Assembly: GCF_001942495.1 (NCBI RefSeq)
Contig: NZ_MKZS01000001.1
Location: forward strand, 2,389,171-2,453,170
Origin: Moorena bouillonii PNG
GTDB lineage: Bacteria; Cyanobacteriota; Cyanobacteriia; Cyanobacteriales; Coleofasciculaceae
Direction of reading: 5' to 3'
Length of the DNA stretch: 64,000 nucleotides
This document shows positions 1 to 7,689 of this stretch, piece by piece. Positions within the stretch are counted from its first letter, which is position 1, and each line of letters starts with the position of its first letter. The translations under genes were made by a program, and so were the position numbers. The notes beneath the pieces are model-generated. The model worked only from the letters and a program-made list of their open reading frames with translations, did no database searches and was not told the origin of the DNA.

Positions 1-66
1 TTGAATTATGATGTTGCTGATTTTGAAGCAGACCTTAAAACCCTACAATCGATGAGTTTGCTGTGA
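1..66 (+). CDS. UPF0175 family antitoxin, 3' end only
   Basis: The window opens inside this gene; only about 21 C-terminal codons are seen. They match the C-terminus of the complete UPF0175 protein encoded at 2932-3177 except for one residue (Ser for Ile near the end). UPF0175 proteins are small helix-turn-helix-type antitoxins usually paired with PIN-like toxins. The TGA stop overlaps the GTG start of the following toxin gene by 4 bases (GTGA), which implies translational coupling. Confidence 0.75.
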   Translation: MNYDVADFEADLKTLQSMSLL

Positions 67-557
67 TTATTATTAGCGATACATCACCCATTACTAATCT
101 AGCAGGCATCAATCAACTTAACCTCTTGCATCGCTTATATGGTTCTGTTATTATTCCCGTTGCTGTCTACAATGAAATGGTTGGTATCGGTAAAATTGTA
201 CCTGGAACAGTAGAAGTCCAAACCTTATCTTGGATTAAAACTCAGGCTGTTTCAGATAGGCAGCAAGTTGTCATACTTCAGGAAAGTCAAGAAACCATCG
301 ATTTAGGTGAAGCAGAAGCGATCGTATTAGCACTGGAAATGGATGCCGATTTGCTACTGATGGATGAGCGACGGGGACGAACAGTTGCTCAAGAATTGGG
401 GTTAACTATTGTGGGGTTACTGGGCATTCTGGTGCAAGCCAAGAAAAGTAATTTAATTCCGGCGGTTAAACCATTAATGGATCAATTGATTGAAACAATG
501 GACTTTCGTATTAGTTCTCAATTGTACCACGCAATTCTCCAAGCTACCGATGAATAA
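63..557 (+). CDS. PIN-like (DUF3368-type) toxin of a UPF0175 toxin-antitoxin pair
   Basis: 164-residue protein beginning IIISDTSPITNL, the typical start of DUF3368/PIN-like ribonuclease toxins. Acidic residues sit where PIN domains bind metal: Asp6, Glu in LGEAEA near residue 82, and Asp near residue 99 in LLLMDERRGR. Expected role: RNA cleavage when released from the antitoxin. The GTG start overlaps the antitoxin stop in a GTGA junction, which fixes the start. The second copy of this locus, near 3.17 kb, keeps only the first five codons of the toxin. Family assignment is firm; the RNA target is unknown. Confidence 0.8.
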   Translation: MIIISDTSPITNLAGINQLNLLHRLYGSVIIPVAVYNEMVGIGKIVPGTVEVQTLSWIKTQAVSDRQQVVILQESQETIDLGEAEAIVLALEMDADLLLMDERRGRTVAQELGLTIVGLLGILVQAKKSNLIPAVKPLMDQLIETMDFRISSQLYHAILQATDE

Positions 558-645
558 AGTACATTATAAAATTAAAAGAGGCAGGACTTTATCCTTCTTG
601 GGTTTTAGGGAGTTGGGAGTCGAGAGTCGAGAATAGAGAAGAGCC

Positions 646-852
646 ATGAAATATAGCATTTTAATTCAATGGTCAGAGGAAGATAACTCTTATGTGGCTA
701 GTTTACCCGAATGGGGTAACTATGCTCGTACCCACGGTGACACCTATGAGGAAGCTCTTGAGAATGCTAAGGAAGTTTTAGAGGATTTGGTATACGCCTA
801 TAGCCAAGTTAATAAAGAGTTACCAACTCCAAAGATACTAGAGGTAGCCTGA
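646..852 (+). CDS. HicB-family antitoxin-like protein, copy 1
   Basis: 68-residue protein with the HicB partial RNase-H-like fold signature: MKYSILIQWSEEDNSYVASLPE at the start, then YEEALENAKEVLEDL. HicB normally neutralises a HicA double-stranded-RNA-binding toxin, but no HicA frame lies on either side, so it looks like an orphan. The protein is identical to the one at 3233-3439, while the two genes differ by a few synonymous bases. ATG start with GAAGAG upstream. A GTAAG-capped hairpin follows immediately. Confidence 0.7.
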   Translation: MKYSILIQWSEEDNSYVASLPEWGNYARTHGDTYEEALENAKEVLEDLVYAYSQVNKELPTPKILEVA

Positions 853-865
853 AATTAGCCTAAAA

Positions 866-896
866 GTAAGTATTCAGGTATTAGCTGAATGCTTAC
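866..896. repeat. Minimal capped palindrome (GTAAG...CTTAC family)
   Basis: GTAAGTATTCAG and CTGAATGCTTAC form an imperfect inverted pair with an 8-base loop. The same caps bound longer heptamer arrays elsewhere in the window (36.9, 39.4, 39.6, 55.1, 56.3 kb). It lies directly behind hicB copy 1 and could also act as a transcript 3' end. The remaining spacer to 1047 shows no gene. Confidence 0.6.
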
Positions 897-1046
897 ACTC
901 CCTAAAAACTTAGAACTTTATACCTAACTGAATTGCAAACCGCTGTAATTAAACTGTTGTTATTTGTGAATAATTTAATAAAGGTAACTCTTTACCTCTA
1001 GCTTGGTAATCTTCTACTAAAAGCTCTAACACTTCTTATAAGGAAT

Positions 1047-1080
1047 CAGCTGACGGCTGACGGCTGACGGCTGACGGCTT
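1047..1080. repeat. Heptamer tandem repeat (GACGGCT)
   Basis: About four copies of the 7-base unit CTGACGG in a row, ending in the stop codon of the Uma2 gene. This is a short tandemly repeated repetitive sequence of the kind frequent in cyanobacteria. Confidence 0.85.
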
Positions 1081-1639
1081 ATGTTACATCTTCATACAAA
1101 GCCTCAAGACTAGTTCTAAAATCCACAGTTTCTAGATGAATCTCACTGCCCGGATAATAAAATTGCAATGTCCAAACTCCCTCGGAATTCCGGCGAAAGC
1201 AGTCTAGGCGTTTACGATTTTGGCTAATTAAAACATATTCCACCAAGGTTTCTAACTGTTGATAGTCAGAAAATTTGTCACCCCGGTCAAAGGCTTCAGT
1301 CTTGGGAGATAAAACTTCTACAATTAAACAAGGATATTTTTTATAATTAGCCAATTCTCGGTCTCTGGCATCGCAAGTCACCATAACATCAGGATAATAA
1401 TAACTATTGGATGCTTCAACATAAGTTTTCATATCTGCCATATAAACCCGACAGCCAGTGCCCCTGACATGATTTCTTAAGGCTGAAGCCAGGTTAAGGG
1501 CAATAGTAAGATGAGCATCACTCGCGCCAGCCATGGCATAGACTTCTCCATCACTATACTCGTGTTTGATGGCACTATCTTCTTCGTAGGATAGATACTC
1601 TTCTTTGGAAATGTAATTGGGGCTTTTATCAGCAATCAT
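1079..1639 (-). CDS. Uma2 family endonuclease-like protein (DUF820)
   Basis: 186-residue protein with the Uma2/DUF820 layout: an N-terminal YISKEEYLSYEEDS segment, KHEYSDGEVYAMAG, then the PD-(D/E)XK-like core YYYPDVMVTCD followed by PCLIVEVLSPKTEAFDRGDK. Members are very abundant in filamentous cyanobacteria; they are predicted nucleases with no settled role. Length is normal for the family. It reads away from the toxin-antitoxin copies and sits between them. Its last codon lies within a heptamer repeat, so the extreme C-terminus may have been reshaped by the repeat. Confidence 0.85.
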   Translation of the reverse strand: MIADKSPNYISKEEYLSYEEDSAIKHEYSDGEVYAMAGASDAHLTIALNLASALRNHVRGTGCRVYMADMKTYVEASNSYYYPDVMVTCDARDRELANYKKYPCLIVEVLSPKTEAFDRGDKFSDYQQLETLVEYVLISQNRKRLDCFRRNSEGVWTLQFYYPGSEIHLETVDFRTSLEALYEDVT

Positions 1640-1683
1640 GACAGTTTCAAGAGAGTGACTCTATTAGTATAGAATAAAGGGAA

Positions 1684-1743
1684 TCGGCAAGAGGCAAGAG
1701 GCAAGAGGCAAGAGGCAAGAGGCAAGAGGCAAGAGGCAAGAGG
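1684..1743. repeat. Heptamer tandem repeat (GCAAGAG)
   Basis: About eight near-perfect copies of GCAAGAG upstream of the Uma2 gene. A minus-strand reading frame crosses it (repeating LPLASCL) but is a repeat artefact. Confidence 0.9.
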
Positions 1744-1907
1744 TAAAAAATCCTGTGTACCTCATAACGGTGATAAACGCTATAAAACTCTCAAATTCCC
1801 CCAAGCGAGGGATTGCTCGCTTGGGGAATTTATGGGGCTTTTCCAAAACCATACAATCGCGCATTCATACTTCAATTCAGCAACGAAAACAAATACCAAT
1901 TGAAGTC

Positions 1908-1973
1908 TGGTGGGCAAAGTAATCTAATCTAAACGACTCAAAAATAACCAAACTTTCTTTGCCCACCCTACAA
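1908..1973. repeat. Dispersed palindromic element, GTGGGCAAAG...CTTTGCCCAC type
   Basis: GGTGGGCAAAGTAATCTAAT on the left and CTTTGCCCACCCTACAAG on the right form an inverted repeat around roughly 40 bases. The same arms occur at 63648-63754, so this is a small MITE-like dispersed family. Confidence 0.65.
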
Positions 1974-1980
1974 GCTCTCT

Positions 1981-2028
1981 TCCCGATTCCCGACTCCCGA
2001 TTCCCGATTCCCGATTCCCGATTCCCTA
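1981..2028. repeat. Heptamer tandem repeat (TTCCCGA)
   Basis: Six to seven copies of CCCGATT/CCCGACT in tandem between the palindromic element and the next gene. Confidence 0.85.
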
Positions 2029-2058
2029 ATTAAAAACCACTATAATTAATTAACCGTT

Positions 2059-2580
2059 TCAATTCATAATCCCAACTAAAATTTCCAGCAACTCGGTTAG
2101 CTCTTCTGGGACGATGTAGCGCTTGGGGTCTTGTTGTATAGAACGTTCTTGGCGATTAAAAGTACCGAAACGCCAGTCTTCTCCGGTGGTTACAATGCCA
2201 TACAAAATTCTCTGGTCAGACTGGAGCCACTGATCAAGGGCAACCAACTCCACCGCCAGTTGAGTGAAGCCCCTTACCAGATCAGATTGTTTGGCTTCGA
2301 TCACAATCAGGTTATGGTTGGCAATGTAATAATCTAAGGTTCCCCGCAGGTGTTCGCTAACGGCGATGGAATATTCAATGTAAATTCGGTGATTAGTTAG
2401 ATCGACTACTTCAAACAGAATTGGTGCGATCAGGGCTTCCCGACGGGCAGTTTCGTTGATCAGCTCAATGCGCTTGCGGTTACGCTCGATTTGGTGCAGC
2501 AGGGGTTCAATAGCAGCAGTGAAGGGTTGACGAGGTAGATCGATATGCGATCGCACAAGGGTACAGTCAAATTCCGCCAA
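2059..2580 (-). CDS. PD-(D/E)XK nuclease-fold protein, paralogue 1
   Basis: 173-residue protein with the restriction-endonuclease-like core: GTLDYYIANHNLIVIEAK supplies the Asp and the Glu-x-Lys of the PD-(D/E)XK site, preceded by ARREALIAPILFEV and followed by FTQLAVELVALDQW and YGIVTTGEDWRFG. The same order of blocks recurs in the proteins at 38434-39045 and 39927-40571. Such proteins in cyanobacteria are annotated as hypothetical or type I restriction-like; no methyltransferase or specificity subunit is nearby. Function unknown beyond the predicted nuclease fold. Confidence 0.65.
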   Translation of the reverse strand: MAEFDCTLVRSHIDLPRQPFTAAIEPLLHQIERNRKRIELINETARREALIAPILFEVVDLTNHRIYIEYSIAVSEHLRGTLDYYIANHNLIVIEAKQSDLVRGFTQLAVELVALDQWLQSDQRILYGIVTTGEDWRFGTFNRQERSIQQDPKRYIVPEELTELLEILVGIMN

Positions 2581-2931
2581 GATATCTTCGATGGGTTTAG
2601 GGAAGGTTAAAATATTGGCTAAAGCTGTAAGGCTGTCCAGTTTTGAGAATGCGGCGACGGTTCATTTGTAGAGTAACTTAACTACTATAATTTTACAGTA
2701 TTTTTCAATGGGGTAAACTATAAAGTTATGGGTTTTAGGGAATCGGGAGTCGGGAATCGGGAGTAGGGAGTAGGGAGTAGGGAGTAGGGAAGAGATAAGA
2801 GTTAATCAACGATAGAGGAATTATGATTAGCCTGACTGGGTGTGGCGTGGATGGGTGTTATAATGCAGTTGAAGTTTCTGATAAAATTAAAGTAACTGTT
2901 GATAATCGACTAATTACTTATCAGTGTAGCT
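2581..2931. other. Intergenic region with heptamer repeats
   Basis: No supported gene. Bases 2735-2795 are a run of GGGAATC/GGGAGTA heptamers. A 42-codon frame from 2823 runs into the next gene but has no recognisable product. Confidence 0.6.
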
Positions 2932-3177
2932 ATGAGTGTAGTTATCCCTGACGATATTGTCCAAGCTAGCCAAATGACTGAGGGTGAGTTCAAACTTGAA
3001 ATTGCCCTGATGCTGTATAAGCAAGACAAAATTAGCAGTGGCAAAGTCCGTGCCTGGACGGGGTTAACCGTGATTGAATTTCAGCATGAACTTGCCAAGC
3101 GCGGTTTAGATTTGAATTATGATGTTGCTGATTTTGAAGCAGACCTTAAAACCCTACAATCGATGATTTTGCTGTGA
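2932..3177 (+). CDS. UPF0175 family antitoxin, complete copy lacking its toxin
   Basis: 81 residues, a full-length UPF0175 protein with a helical HTH-like middle (GEFKLEIALMLYKQDKISSG) and the C-terminus shared with the fragment at 1-66. In copy 1 the stop overlaps the toxin GTG; here the same GTGATTATTATTAGC follows but hits a TGA after five codons. The antitoxin is therefore orphaned on this copy, although it could still neutralise the toxin encoded at 63-557. ATG start chosen because it matches the usual family length. Confidence 0.8.
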   Translation: MSVVIPDDIVQASQMTEGEFKLEIALMLYKQDKISSGKVRAWTGLTVIEFQHELAKRGLDLNYDVADFEADLKTLQSMILL

Positions 3178-3191
3178 TTATTATTAGCTGA
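3174..3191 (+). pseudogene. Five-codon stub of the deleted PIN-like toxin
   Basis: GTG ATT ATT ATT AGC followed by TGA. The first five codons equal those of the toxin at 63-557; the sequence then resumes at GGTTTTAGGGA, which in copy 1 lies downstream of the toxin. This marks a deletion of roughly 520 bases. Confidence 0.75.
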
Positions 3192-3232
3192 TTAGGTTTT
3201 AGGGAATCGACAGTCGAGAATGGAGAAGAGCC

Positions 3233-3439
3233 ATGAAATATAGCATTTTAATTCAATGGTCAGAGGAAGATAACTCTTATGTGGCTAGTTTACCCGAATG
3301 GGGTAACTATGCTCGTACCCACGGTGACACCTATGAGGAAGCTCTTGAGAATGCTAAGGAAGTTTTAGAGGATTTGGTGTACGCTTATAGTCAAGTCAAT
3401 AAAGAGTTACCAACTCCAAAGATACTAGAGGTAGCCTGA
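3233..3439 (+). CDS. HicB-family antitoxin-like protein, copy 2
   Basis: 68 residues, identical in protein sequence to the product of 646-852; the differing bases visible between the genes are all silent (for example Val GTA/GTG, Ala GCC/GCT, Ser AGC/AGT, Val GTT/GTC). No HicA toxin adjoins it. It forms the downstream part of the duplicated antitoxin/hicB unit. Maintenance of the protein despite silent change argues that it is used, or recently converted. Confidence 0.7.
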   Translation: MKYSILIQWSEEDNSYVASLPEWGNYARTHGDTYEEALENAKEVLEDLVYAYSQVNKELPTPKILEVA

Positions 3440-3452
3440 AATTAGTCTAATA

Positions 3453-3527
3453 GTAAGCATTTACTTATTAGCTTAATGCTCGTGCGCTTTCCCTGTTCCC
3501 TGTTCCCTATTCCCTGTTCCCTAAAAC
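3453..3527. repeat. Decayed capped palindrome followed by TTCCCTG heptamers
   Basis: GTAAGCATTTAC and GCTTAATGCT at 3453-3480 correspond to the capped hairpin behind hicB copy 1. Bases 3489-3527 are TTCCCTG/TTCCCTA heptamers. Confidence 0.6.
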
Positions 3528-3566
3528 CCATAAAAGTGTACCTCATGACTATGATAATTGCTATAA

Positions 3567-5747
3567 TTATTTTTGTAGCCCCTTCACAGGAATGATTCCA
3601 GCTTCTGCTATTAATTTTTGCCCTTCATCTGTCAAAAGTAAGTTGGCATAAGCTTCTCCAGCTTGCTGATCAAGTCCAGCATCTTCTTTAATAATCACGA
3701 ACAAACGTCGAGTGATAGGATATTCACTGTTTTGAAAGACTTTATAATTCAGTTTGTTGCGCTGATCAGGGCAATCTTGTATTGGGACAAGTTCTCCTTC
3801 GTATGGGGCAACAAATGGACCATCCTCGGTACGAGCAATAGGCACAGGTTTAACGCTGCACTGACCAACTAGATTATAAACTGAAGCCATATAAATACCA
3901 CCGTCATCACCTTCGTTATTTAAATTCCCCACCTTGTTTATAGCTTCAGTAGGAGTTTTTGTAAAAATCACATTAGGACCAAAATCTTGGCCTGTTTCTA
4001 AAAGGTGTTTTTTCAAAATTACAGTACCACCAGCGCCACGAGGTGCAGAATAGGGTGTAATCTTGAGATTTGGTCCACCTACTTGCTGCCAATTAGTTAA
4101 TTTACCTGTGTAGATGCCTTTGAGTTGCTCTAAAGTCAAATCTTTGATATCAAGCTTAGGATGAACAACCACAGCCATGCCACCGATAGCCACAGGAATT
4201 TCCTTGAGCTTAAACCCCCTTTGGTTTGCTATTTGCTGTTCCTCATCTTTAATGGGTCGTGAAGACTGGGAAAAAGAAATTTGACCATCTAAAAGCATCC
4301 GAATACCACTGCCAGAACCTGGTGGTCGCCTAATATGCTCAGTATATACAAGATTGAACTGAGGAAATTTTTGTTCAATCTTGTCATCAACTAGACCTCG
4401 AATTTTTGCCCAAGTAGTACTCCCACCGTACCGGAATGTTCCTGAAGGTGTATTTACATCAGTTAGTTTTGTTGGTGGATTAACTATTTTTTCTATTAGC
4501 GTTATGAGTCCGGCTAATGGCTCTTTGCCTCTGATTATATGGATTATTGTAAAACTAGACAAAATCAAAAAAAAGAACAGAATAAGAATACAGCCTAATC
4601 TAATCAATTTTAAGAGAATATTGGGATTGAATGAAGGCTGTTTGAGTAGCCCCGGCCAAGTAAACGGCTTATATAATGCTGATTCTCGGATACATAAGAT
4701 TGGCAACCAGATCACTCCTGGATATTTTTCATTAAGAGCACCCAGACGGTTGCGTGCTTCGTGTACTGAAGTAAAAAGAGACTTATTAGCAGTAAATTCC
4801 TTGAAAAAATATTTTAAAAATGCCACAGCTACCACATCAGGAACTGGTTCTCTCATTACAATACATTGAAGCAAATTCAACTGTGTCAGTTGGTTGGCTA
4901 AACCAATCCCGTCACAAGAATTGAAAATAGCTAACTCCAATCCATTGTCTATAGCTTTCTTGAAGGGTTCACTTAATTGCTTAATCGTTACACTGTCTTG
5001 ATTATTAAGTTCAATCCAACCAATCTTTCCATCTTCTTGAGAACTACTATGACCAGTAAAGATAAAGATCTGGTAGCTTTCAAAAAGCGCTTGATATAAC
5101 TCCTGAAAAGAAGGCTGAATAAGAGTAATGACCTCTACTCCTTTTTTTTCTAACTCTTGGATTACCTCTAGGTCAGACTCGGTATTAATTCCATCACTCC
5201 TACCCACCACTACTAGAATTCTGAGTTTTGAGGAGTTTTGAGGTGGGATGATTGTTTTGCTAGATGGATTTCTAATCCTTAAAATAACTTCTGCGTTTGG
5301 GTAGTGATTTTTAAATACATCCCACTCTTGCCAGGGAAAGCGGCTCAAGTTTGTTTCCGGAACATCAAGGAGTACGTGAATTTCTTGACCAGCAGGATTC
5401 GATTGGTTTGCTTGTGATTGGTTTGCTATTGAAATCAATTGATCTCGGATAGGTTGCCACTCCCTATCTCCAGAGTTGAGCCATTCATTCAGGTGTGCTT
5501 TCACCGCCTGAGCTTCTTCAGGAGCTGAGTAATTAACTACTTTTCCTGCGGTAAGACGTGATGAGAAGCATGATTTCACATCGTCCAAACCACGATAACT
5601 TAACTGCCAGTTTGCAAATGATGAATTCAGAGCTGGTGGTGGAGCCGGTAGAAAGCCTTCGATAGGTTCAAATTTCATACCAGTCACCTCCAGATTGGTA
5701 TGAAATCCTGATTCCTTATCAAATAGTTTCATTTTGACTATCAGCAT
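3567..5747 (-). CDS. CHAT-domain protease fused to a membrane-anchored PstS-like phosphate-binding domain
   Basis: 726 residues. Residues about 1-360 are a CHAT caspase-like domain with the expected dyad: His233 in FIFTGHSSSQ and Cys278 in AIFNSCDGIGLANQL. Residues about 378-405 are one strongly hydrophobic segment (LGCILILFFFLILSSFTII). Residues about 436-720 are a PstS-type solute-binding domain (GTFRYGGSTTWAKIRG, SQSSRPIKDEEQQIANQRGF, GIYTGKLTNWQQVGG, GAGGTVILKKHL). The topology suggests a cytoplasmic protease and an extracytoplasmic ligand sensor (inference). It follows a DUF1822 remnant by 27 bases; DUF1822-CHAT pairs are common in cyanobacteria. No pst transport genes are nearby. Protease substrate unknown. 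Confidence 0.85.
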   Translation of the reverse strand: MLIVKMKLFDKESGFHTNLEVTGMKFEPIEGFLPAPPPALNSSFANWQLSYRGLDDVKSCFSSRLTAGKVVNYSAPEEAQAVKAHLNEWLNSGDREWQPIRDQLISIANQSQANQSNPAGQEIHVLLDVPETNLSRFPWQEWDVFKNHYPNAEVILRIRNPSSKTIIPPQNSSKLRILVVVGRSDGINTESDLEVIQELEKKGVEVITLIQPSFQELYQALFESYQIFIFTGHSSSQEDGKIGWIELNNQDSVTIKQLSEPFKKAIDNGLELAIFNSCDGIGLANQLTQLNLLQCIVMREPVPDVVAVAFLKYFFKEFTANKSLFTSVHEARNRLGALNEKYPGVIWLPILCIRESALYKPFTWPGLLKQPSFNPNILLKLIRLGCILILFFFLILSSFTIIHIIRGKEPLAGLITLIEKIVNPPTKLTDVNTPSGTFRYGGSTTWAKIRGLVDDKIEQKFPQFNLVYTEHIRRPPGSGSGIRMLLDGQISFSQSSRPIKDEEQQIANQRGFKLKEIPVAIGGMAVVVHPKLDIKDLTLEQLKGIYTGKLTNWQQVGGPNLKITPYSAPRGAGGTVILKKHLLETGQDFGPNVIFTKTPTEAINKVGNLNNEGDDGGIYMASVYNLVGQCSVKPVPIARTEDGPFVAPYEGELVPIQDCPDQRNKLNYKVFQNSEYPITRRLFVIIKEDAGLDQQAGEAYANLLLTDEGQKLIAEAGIIPVKGLQK

Positions 5748-5774
5748 TGTCGTCTCCTATGAAACTTGAGCAAC

Positions 5775-5984
5775 TTAGACTAAACACTGTTTAGTGATGC
5801 TAGTATACCCCAAAGCCAATCTGACACTGAATCTTTCTGTTAATTGCACATCGAAATGAAGCTGTAACCAGTAATCAGCACTTCTGGCTTCCTCTTCCAT
5901 ACAACGGGTTTCTGATTTATTCAGTACAACCACCTGCAAACCTGGTGGGAGATACGTGGAATCGCCAGCTGGATAATAGTGCAA
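5775..5984 (-). pseudogene. C-terminal remnant of a DUF1822 family protein
   Basis: The 69-residue frame contains YLPPGLQVVVLNKSE, EEEARSADYWLQLHF and ERFSVRLALG, the usual C-terminal signature of DUF1822 proteins, which are normally several hundred residues long. A TGA lies five codons before the first possible start (TTG), and no N-terminal portion is present upstream. Its place directly before the CHAT gene fits the common DUF1822-CHAT order, so the CHAT gene probably lost its partner here. Confidence 0.6.
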
Positions 5985-6067
5985 TAGAAAAGAGAATCAA
6001 GGCTTAATCTGGTCATAATCCTGGCTCTATATCAGATTTTGGCTTAATTTGTCTTGGGCTTACCCTA

Positions 6068-6122
6068 TATTCTCTGTTCCCGACTCCCGATTCCCTACTC
6101 CCGATTCCCGATTCCCTACTCC
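6068..6122. repeat. Heptamer tandem repeat (TTCCCGA/TTCCCTA)
   Basis: Seven to eight 7-base units upstream of psb28. The rest of 5985-6196 shows no gene. Confidence 0.85.
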
Positions 6123-6196
6123 ATACCTATAAAAATAATTTTGTCAACCCCTCCCAAGGCGATATACTAAAATTTAACGATGTTTTTATATTTCAA

Positions 6197-6583
6197 ATGA
6201 ACTATTCAAAACCATCCATCCAATTCTTTGACGGTATTTATGAACAGCTGAGTGATGTCAGCCTCAGAAAAAACCGACGGTCAGGAGCCCGCATCGTCTT
6301 GATGACCTTTGAAAAGTTAAAGGCTATTGAACAATTCAACAGTTATAGAAACCGATTTTCTCAATCAATGGTCTTAACAGACGAAGAAGGGGTCATTAAT
6401 ATGACTCCATCCTCAATAAAATTTCGCTTCGGTGGTCCAGAAGGAGATGAGCTAGCAGGAGTGGAGTGTAAAGTTGAAATTGATCAAGACGACCACTGGG
6501 AACGCTTCATGCGCTTCATGAATCGGTACGCTGAAGCTAATGGCATGGCTTACGGTGAAAGCAAACCATCTACTGAAGGATAA
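6197..6583 (+). CDS. psb28: Photosystem II assembly protein Psb28 family
   Basis: 128 residues with the Psb28 hallmarks: PSIQFFDGIYEQ at the N-terminus and HWERFMRFMNRYAEANGMAYG at the C-terminus. Psb28 binds CP47 on the cytoplasmic side of photosystem II assembly intermediates. The middle diverges from standard Psb28-1 and the protein is slightly longer than the usual 110-115 residues, so it may be the Psb28-2 paralogue. It stands alone between repeats and the next gene on the same strand, about 100 bases away. Confidence 0.8.
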   Translation: MNYSKPSIQFFDGIYEQLSDVSLRKNRRSGARIVLMTFEKLKAIEQFNSYRNRFSQSMVLTDEEGVINMTPSSIKFRFGGPEGDELAGVECKVEIDQDDHWERFMRFMNRYAEANGMAYGESKPSTEG

Positions 6584-6685
6584 TTACCCATCCTGAACAT
6601 TTCCCCCGGTCTTTGGGTTCCGTCCCAGGTTAACCTAAGCCATAAGTGTGCTATCAGACACGATATCAAGTATCAAGGATGAAGT

Positions 6686-7600
6686 ATGAAAGTCGCAATT
6701 ACTGGAGCAACAGGATTTGTCGGTAGCCGCTTAGTCGAGCGTCTACAAGAAGAAGGACATCAACCCTTAATCTTAACCCGTGACTCAGCTAAAGCTAGGA
6801 AGCAATTTCCTAATATAGAAACTATTGCCTACACTCCCACGGAATCAGGGGATTGGCAAAATGCGATCGCAGGCTGTGATGGTGTGGTCAATTTAGCTGG
6901 AGCCCCCATTGCTGAGGAGCGCTGGACACCAGCCCGTAAGCAGGAAATCCTCAATAGCCGCCAATTAGGGACCCAAAAAATAGTGGAAGCGATCGCTCTT
7001 GCTGACCCTAAACCCACGGTATTAGTAAACGCTTCTGCCATTGGTTACTACGGCACTAGTGAAACAGTAACCTTTGATGAAACAAGTCCTGCTGGAGACG
7101 ACTTTCTGGCAGAGGTTTGTCAAGCCTGGGAAGGGGAAGCCCAGAAAGTCAAAGAAGCTGATGTGCGACTAGTGATTCTGCGCATCGGTATAGTTTTGGG
7201 CAATGGCGGTGCCTTAGCCAAAATGATACCCCCCTTTCAAATGTTTGCTGGAGGGCCAATCGGTAGCGGTCGCCAATGGTTTTCTTGGATTCACCGAGAT
7301 GACTTAGTGAACTTAATCATAGCTGGCCTAACCAGACCAGACATGGAAGGGATTTTCAATGCCACAGCCCCCAATCCTGTCTTGATGTCTGAACTATGTA
7401 AAGCCATTGGAGATGTTCTCAATCGTCCCTCCTGGCTACCAGTTCCCAGTGTTGCCCTAGAAGCCTTGCTGGGAGAAGGAGCGGTAGTCGTCTTGGAAGG
7501 TCAACAGGTGCTACCCAAACGAACTACTAGTTATGGATGGGAATATCAGTATCCCACAGTAAAACAAGCTCTAATAGACATATTGAAAACTGAAAACTGA
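6686..7600 (+). CDS. TIGR01777 family epimerase (SDR39U1-type NAD(P)-binding protein)
   Basis: 304 residues. The N-terminus [22 protein letters not shown] is an atypical-SDR nucleotide-binding motif, followed by [15 protein letters not shown] and [12 protein letters not shown], both characteristic of the TIGR01777/YfcH/SDR39U1 family. Cyanobacterial and plant members are often called SulA-like and have been linked to division; the biochemical substrate is unknown. Length is normal. ATG start at the expected nucleotide-binding N-terminus, with AAGGATGA just upstream. Confidence 0.85.
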   Translation: MKVAITGATGFVGSRLVERLQEEGHQPLILTRDSAKARKQFPNIETIAYTPTESGDWQNAIAGCDGVVNLAGAPIAEERWTPARKQEILNSRQLGTQKIVEAIALADPKPTVLVNASAIGYYGTSETVTFDETSPAGDDFLAEVCQAWEGEAQKVKEADVRLVILRIGIVLGNGGALAKMIPPFQMFAGGPIGSGRQWFSWIHRDDLVNLIIAGLTRPDMEGIFNATAPNPVLMSELCKAIGDVLNRPSWLPVPSVALEALLGEGAVVVLEGQQVLPKRTTSYGWEYQYPTVKQALIDILKTEN

Positions 7601-7683
7601 AAATTGAAAATTGATCACAATTAACAATTAACAATTAACAATTAACAATTTCTCAATGACTAATAACTAATGACTAATGACTA
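7594..7683. repeat. Heptamer repeats (AACAATT, then ACTAATG)
   Basis: Runs of AACAATT at 7620-7652 and TAATGACTA units to 7683 between the two convergent genes. A weak inverted character (CAATTTTCAGTTTTC/AATTGAAAATTG) is present but no clear terminator. Confidence 0.75.
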
Positions 7684-7689
7684 TAACTA

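Noticed and set aside
1664-1864. Minus-strand 66-codon frame with LPLASCL repeats
   Set aside because: It is a translation of the GCAAGAG heptamer array.
2823-2951. 42-codon frame before the second antitoxin
   Set aside because: Overlaps the antitoxin start; no known product and no comparable frame visible in copy 1, which is cut by the window edge.
4381-4869. 162-codon plus-strand frame
   Set aside because: It lies fully antisense to the CHAT-PstS gene, whose domains are clear; no recognisable product.
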